Of a DNA stretch of 64,000 nt, positions 62,232 through 64,000 are shown one piece after another. Source of the DNA: an uncultured Tateyamaria sp. (GTDB lineage: Bacteria; Pseudomonadota; Alphaproteobacteria; Rhodobacterales; Rhodobacteraceae). The stretch's first letter is position 1; each line of letters starts with the position of its first letter. Below the pieces are notes generated by a model, which worked only from the letters and a program-made list of their open reading frames with translations, had not been told where the DNA came from and did not search any database. A program made the position numbers and the translations under genes. The DNA lies in assembly GCF_947494755.1 (NCBI RefSeq), contig NZ_CANLVZ010000008.1:134325-198324 (forward strand), in the 5' to 3' direction.

Positions 62232-63923
62232 ATGAACGATCACATCACCGGCGGCGAGGCCGTCTACCGCGTGCTCCACGCCAATGGGATCGACACGGTG
62301 TTCGGCCTGCTCGGCGGCTCCATGTTGGAACTTTATGACGCGATGTATCAGGGCGGCAAGATCGCCTATGTCGGTGCCCGCGACGAACGGGCCGCCGGTC
62401 ATATGGCCGATGCCTGGGCACGTATGACCGGCAATCCGGGCGTGGTTCTAGGCGCACAGGCGGGTCCCGGCGTCGTCAATATTGTCTCCGCCGTGGCCGA
62501 AGCGCAGCTTGCCTATTCCCCGCTGGTAGTAATTGCCGGAGCCATCACCCGCGCAGATCAGGCCACGGACACCTTTCAAGAGATTGATCAGGTGGCGCTC
62601 TTCGCGCCCATTTCCAAACGCTCCGTGATGGTGACCGACGCCACACGACTTGCGCCCATGCTCGAAGACGCCATTCGACTGGCCAATACAGGACGGCGTG
62701 GCCCTGTCGTGCTGCATGTCCCGCGTGATCTTTTTGCAGAGGAGGTCCCCGGGTTTGATCCCAAGCCCGTCGTGCTGGCCCGACCCGGCCCCGCCGCATC
62801 GCAAGACGTAGCGGCCATGGCGGCCATGTTGTCAGATGCCCAACGTCCAGTGATCTTCGCGGGCGGCGGGTTCAAATGGGGTGCGGGGCGTGCAGCCCTC
62901 ATGGCCTTGGCCGAAGAACTGGAGGTGCCGGTTGTTGCGTCTACCGGCCATGCCGATGTCATGCGCCACAAGCACCCGTGGTTTGCCGGGCAGGCGGGAC
63001 CGCGCGGCAACCGCGTCGCCTCACGTCTGACGAGGGAAGCGGATGTGATGATCGTTCTTGGCGCGCGCCTTGGGTTCAACTCTACTTTCCACAGCAATGA
63101 CTATGTGGGCGCGCAGACCCGGATTGCCCATGTTGATATCGAAGCGGCCGCTGTTGGCCGTTACTTTCCGGCAGAGATCGCCGCGCAGGGCGATGCCCGC
63201 CTGACTGCAGAGGCGCTGATCAAAGCGGCCCGCAAGCCCGACTGCGCTGCATGGCGGGACGGTTTCAGGGTAGACATGGAAAGCCTCTGGGCCGAACGCG
63301 CCACCGAGGCCGCGATTGATACCCTACCGATGCATCCCCGCCGCGCATTGGCTGAAATCCGCGATGTCCTGCCAGAGGATGCCATCGTCACGCTGGACAC
63401 GGGCAACACCTGCCTGCAAGCCGCTGACCGTCTTGCGCATTATGCCCCAATGTCATTGATCACGCCGCTCGATTTCGGGCTTGTCGGCTTCGGTCTGGCC
63501 GCCGCCATCGGGGCCAAGGCCGCCGCGCCCGAGCGTCCTGTGGTAGCGATCATGGGCGACGGGGCGGTTGGCTACACAATGATCGAGATCCAAACCGCGG
63601 TCTCGCACAAGCTGCCGATCATCATCATCGTGCTGGATAACGAAGCCTGGGGTGCCGAAAAAGCCTATCAACAGGAATTCTACGGCGGGCGGCTTTTGGG
63701 TGCCGAGATCCAATCCCCCCGTTTCGACAAATTTGCCGAGCTTTGTGGCGGCAAGGGCATCTGGGTGGATGGCCCAGGCAGCATGGGCGCGGCCTTGGAG
63801 CAGGCGATCGCCTCCAACGAAACAACTGTGATCCAAGCCAAGATCGATCCGGGGGCGCTGATGACGTTGCGCAAGGATCTCTTCAAGAAACTGACCTGCT
63901 CCCCTGAGAGTCCGTGTTTATAG
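62232..63923 (+). CDS. Thiamine-pyrophosphate-dependent enzyme (acetolactate synthase/Xsc-like), C-terminus altered by IS end
   Basis: A 563-residue TPP enzyme. The N-terminal Pyr domain has the activating Glu in GARDERAAGHMADAWARM near residue 52; the central domain (RPVIFAGGGFKWGAG) and the C-terminal PP domain with GDGAVGYTMIEIQTA and the Asn of VLDNEAWG near 470 are intact. It is related to acetolactate synthase and sulfoacetaldehyde acetyltransferase, substrate unknown. AGGA precedes the ATG; a 194-base non-coding gap separates it from the flavoprotein. The last 10 or so residues (LTCSPESPCL) come from sequence that looks like the end of an IS element, so the native tail is lost. Confidence 0.85.
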   Translation: MNDHITGGEAVYRVLHANGIDTVFGLLGGSMLELYDAMYQGGKIAYVGARDERAAGHMADAWARMTGNPGVVLGAQAGPGVVNIVSAVAEAQLAYSPLVVIAGAITRADQATDTFQEIDQVALFAPISKRSVMVTDATRLAPMLEDAIRLANTGRRGPVVLHVPRDLFAEEVPGFDPKPVVLARPGPAASQDVAAMAAMLSDAQRPVIFAGGGFKWGAGRAALMALAEELEVPVVASTGHADVMRHKHPWFAGQAGPRGNRVASRLTREADVMIVLGARLGFNSTFHSNDYVGAQTRIAHVDIEAAAVGRYFPAEIAAQGDARLTAEALIKAARKPDCAAWRDGFRVDMESLWAERATEAAIDTLPMHPRRALAEIRDVLPEDAIVTLDTGNTCLQAADRLAHYAPMSLITPLDFGLVGFGLAAAIGAKAAAPERPVVAIMGDGAVGYTMIEIQTAVSHKLPIIIIVLDNEAWGAEKAYQQEFYGGRLLGAEIQSPRFDKFAELCGGKGIWVDGPGSMGAALEQAIASNETTVIQAKIDPGALMTLRKDLFKKLTCSPESPCL

Positions 63924-64000
63924 GTTAGCTCTGTTCAGGTTTTGGTCCTCTTCTGACCGGTTAGCATATTCGTATGGCGTCAGGCCAGCGAGGCTGGAGT
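63892..64000 (-). mobile_element. IS3-family insertion sequence, one end only
   Basis: From 63892 the sequence TGACCTGCTCCCCTGAGAGT starts with TG and looks like an IS3-family terminal inverted repeat; 26 bases inside it lies the stop of a transposase read on the minus strand. The rest of the element lies beyond the window. The insertion falls within the last codons of the TPP gene. Confidence 0.6.
63918..64000 (-). CDS. IS3-family transposase OrfB, last 26 residues
   Basis: The minus strand from the right edge reads SSLAGLTPYEYANRSEEDQ and ends NLNRANL with a TAA at 63918-63920. This is the C-terminal signature of IS3-type OrfB integrase-core transposases, in which HSSLGGLTPYEYA-like sequence follows the catalytic core. 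Its stop overlaps that of the TPP gene by 3 bases on the opposite strand. The remainder lies outside the window. Confidence 0.75.
   Translation of the reverse strand, partial: SSLAGLTPYEYANRSEEDQNLNRANL

Noticed and set aside
1..64000. CRISPR arrays, tRNA or rRNA genes, phage genes
   Set aside because: No regularly spaced repeats, cloverleaf patterns or phage-type gene runs were noticed on reading both strands.

Overview
The window is high-GC, densely coding alphaproteobacterial DNA, most likely from the Roseobacter group of the Rhodobacterales. The evidence is the gene content (many TRAP, TTT and ABC solute-uptake systems, several MttB and dimethylglycine-dehydrogenase-like genes, the imuA-imuB-dnaE2 mutasome) and two matches to the alphaproteobacterial LexA box, GTTC-N7-GTTC. 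No rRNA, tRNA or CRISPR array was seen. One IS element enters at the right edge.

Left part (1-11.3 kb): the 3' end of a GcvT-type demethylase is coupled to an MttB-family methyltransferase and a TetR regulator, followed by 4-hydroxybenzoate hydroxylase (pobA). On the minus strand, five overlapping genes run from a COQ8-like ABC1 kinase through a LolD-type ATPase, an FtsX-type permease and a secreted lipocalin-like (CrtC/AttH) protein to a PNPOx-like protein. A decayed MFS transporter lies downstream.

DNA-damage island (11.3-19.5 kb): a radical SAM protein and a DUF4130-UdgX fusion form one operon behind a LexA box. They converge on the SOS mutasome imuA-imuB-dnaE2, which has its own LexA box overlapping a good promoter.

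Middle (19.5-30 kb): a short soluble histidine kinase with a clear terminator, a WYL regulator divergent from a DMT exporter with a palindromic operator between them, an NAD-dependent epimerase, an M20 amidohydrolase, an unknown secreted protein, and a 1043-residue SAM-domain/cyclase/AAA/TPR protein whose catalytic Asn position is Ser.

Polycarboxylate region (29.4-45.7 kb): an ICL/PEP-mutase-family lyase with a DctPQM TRAP transporter; a TcuA-like flavoprotein, GntR regulator, AbrB-type membrane protein, D-2-hydroxyacid dehydrogenase and PrpF/GalD-like isomerase; then a tripartite tricarboxylate transporter (TctC and a TctA-TctB fusion) divergent from its two-component system TctD-TctE. Two related inverted repeats suggest that the GntR protein controls both the tcuA/gntR promoters and the hydroxyacid-dehydrogenase operon. 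A gene-poor tract of about 1.4 kb (33.4-34.8 kb) lies inside this region.

Glycoside operon (45.8-53.1 kb): a LacI regulator behind a perfect 18-bp palindrome, a sugar-type ABC importer with two unusually extended permeases, and a GH63-like hydrolase, all tightly spaced. It probably takes up and hydrolyses a small compatible-solute glycoside.

Right part (53.4-64 kb): a GcvA-type LysR regulator divergent from an operon of an MttB-family methyltransferase, a class III aminotransferase, two dimethylglycine-dehydrogenase-like flavoproteins and a TPP enzyme. Together these look like a demethylation and carbon-skeleton pathway for an unidentified N-methylated compound. The TPP gene runs into the end of an IS3-family element, which appears to supply its last codons.
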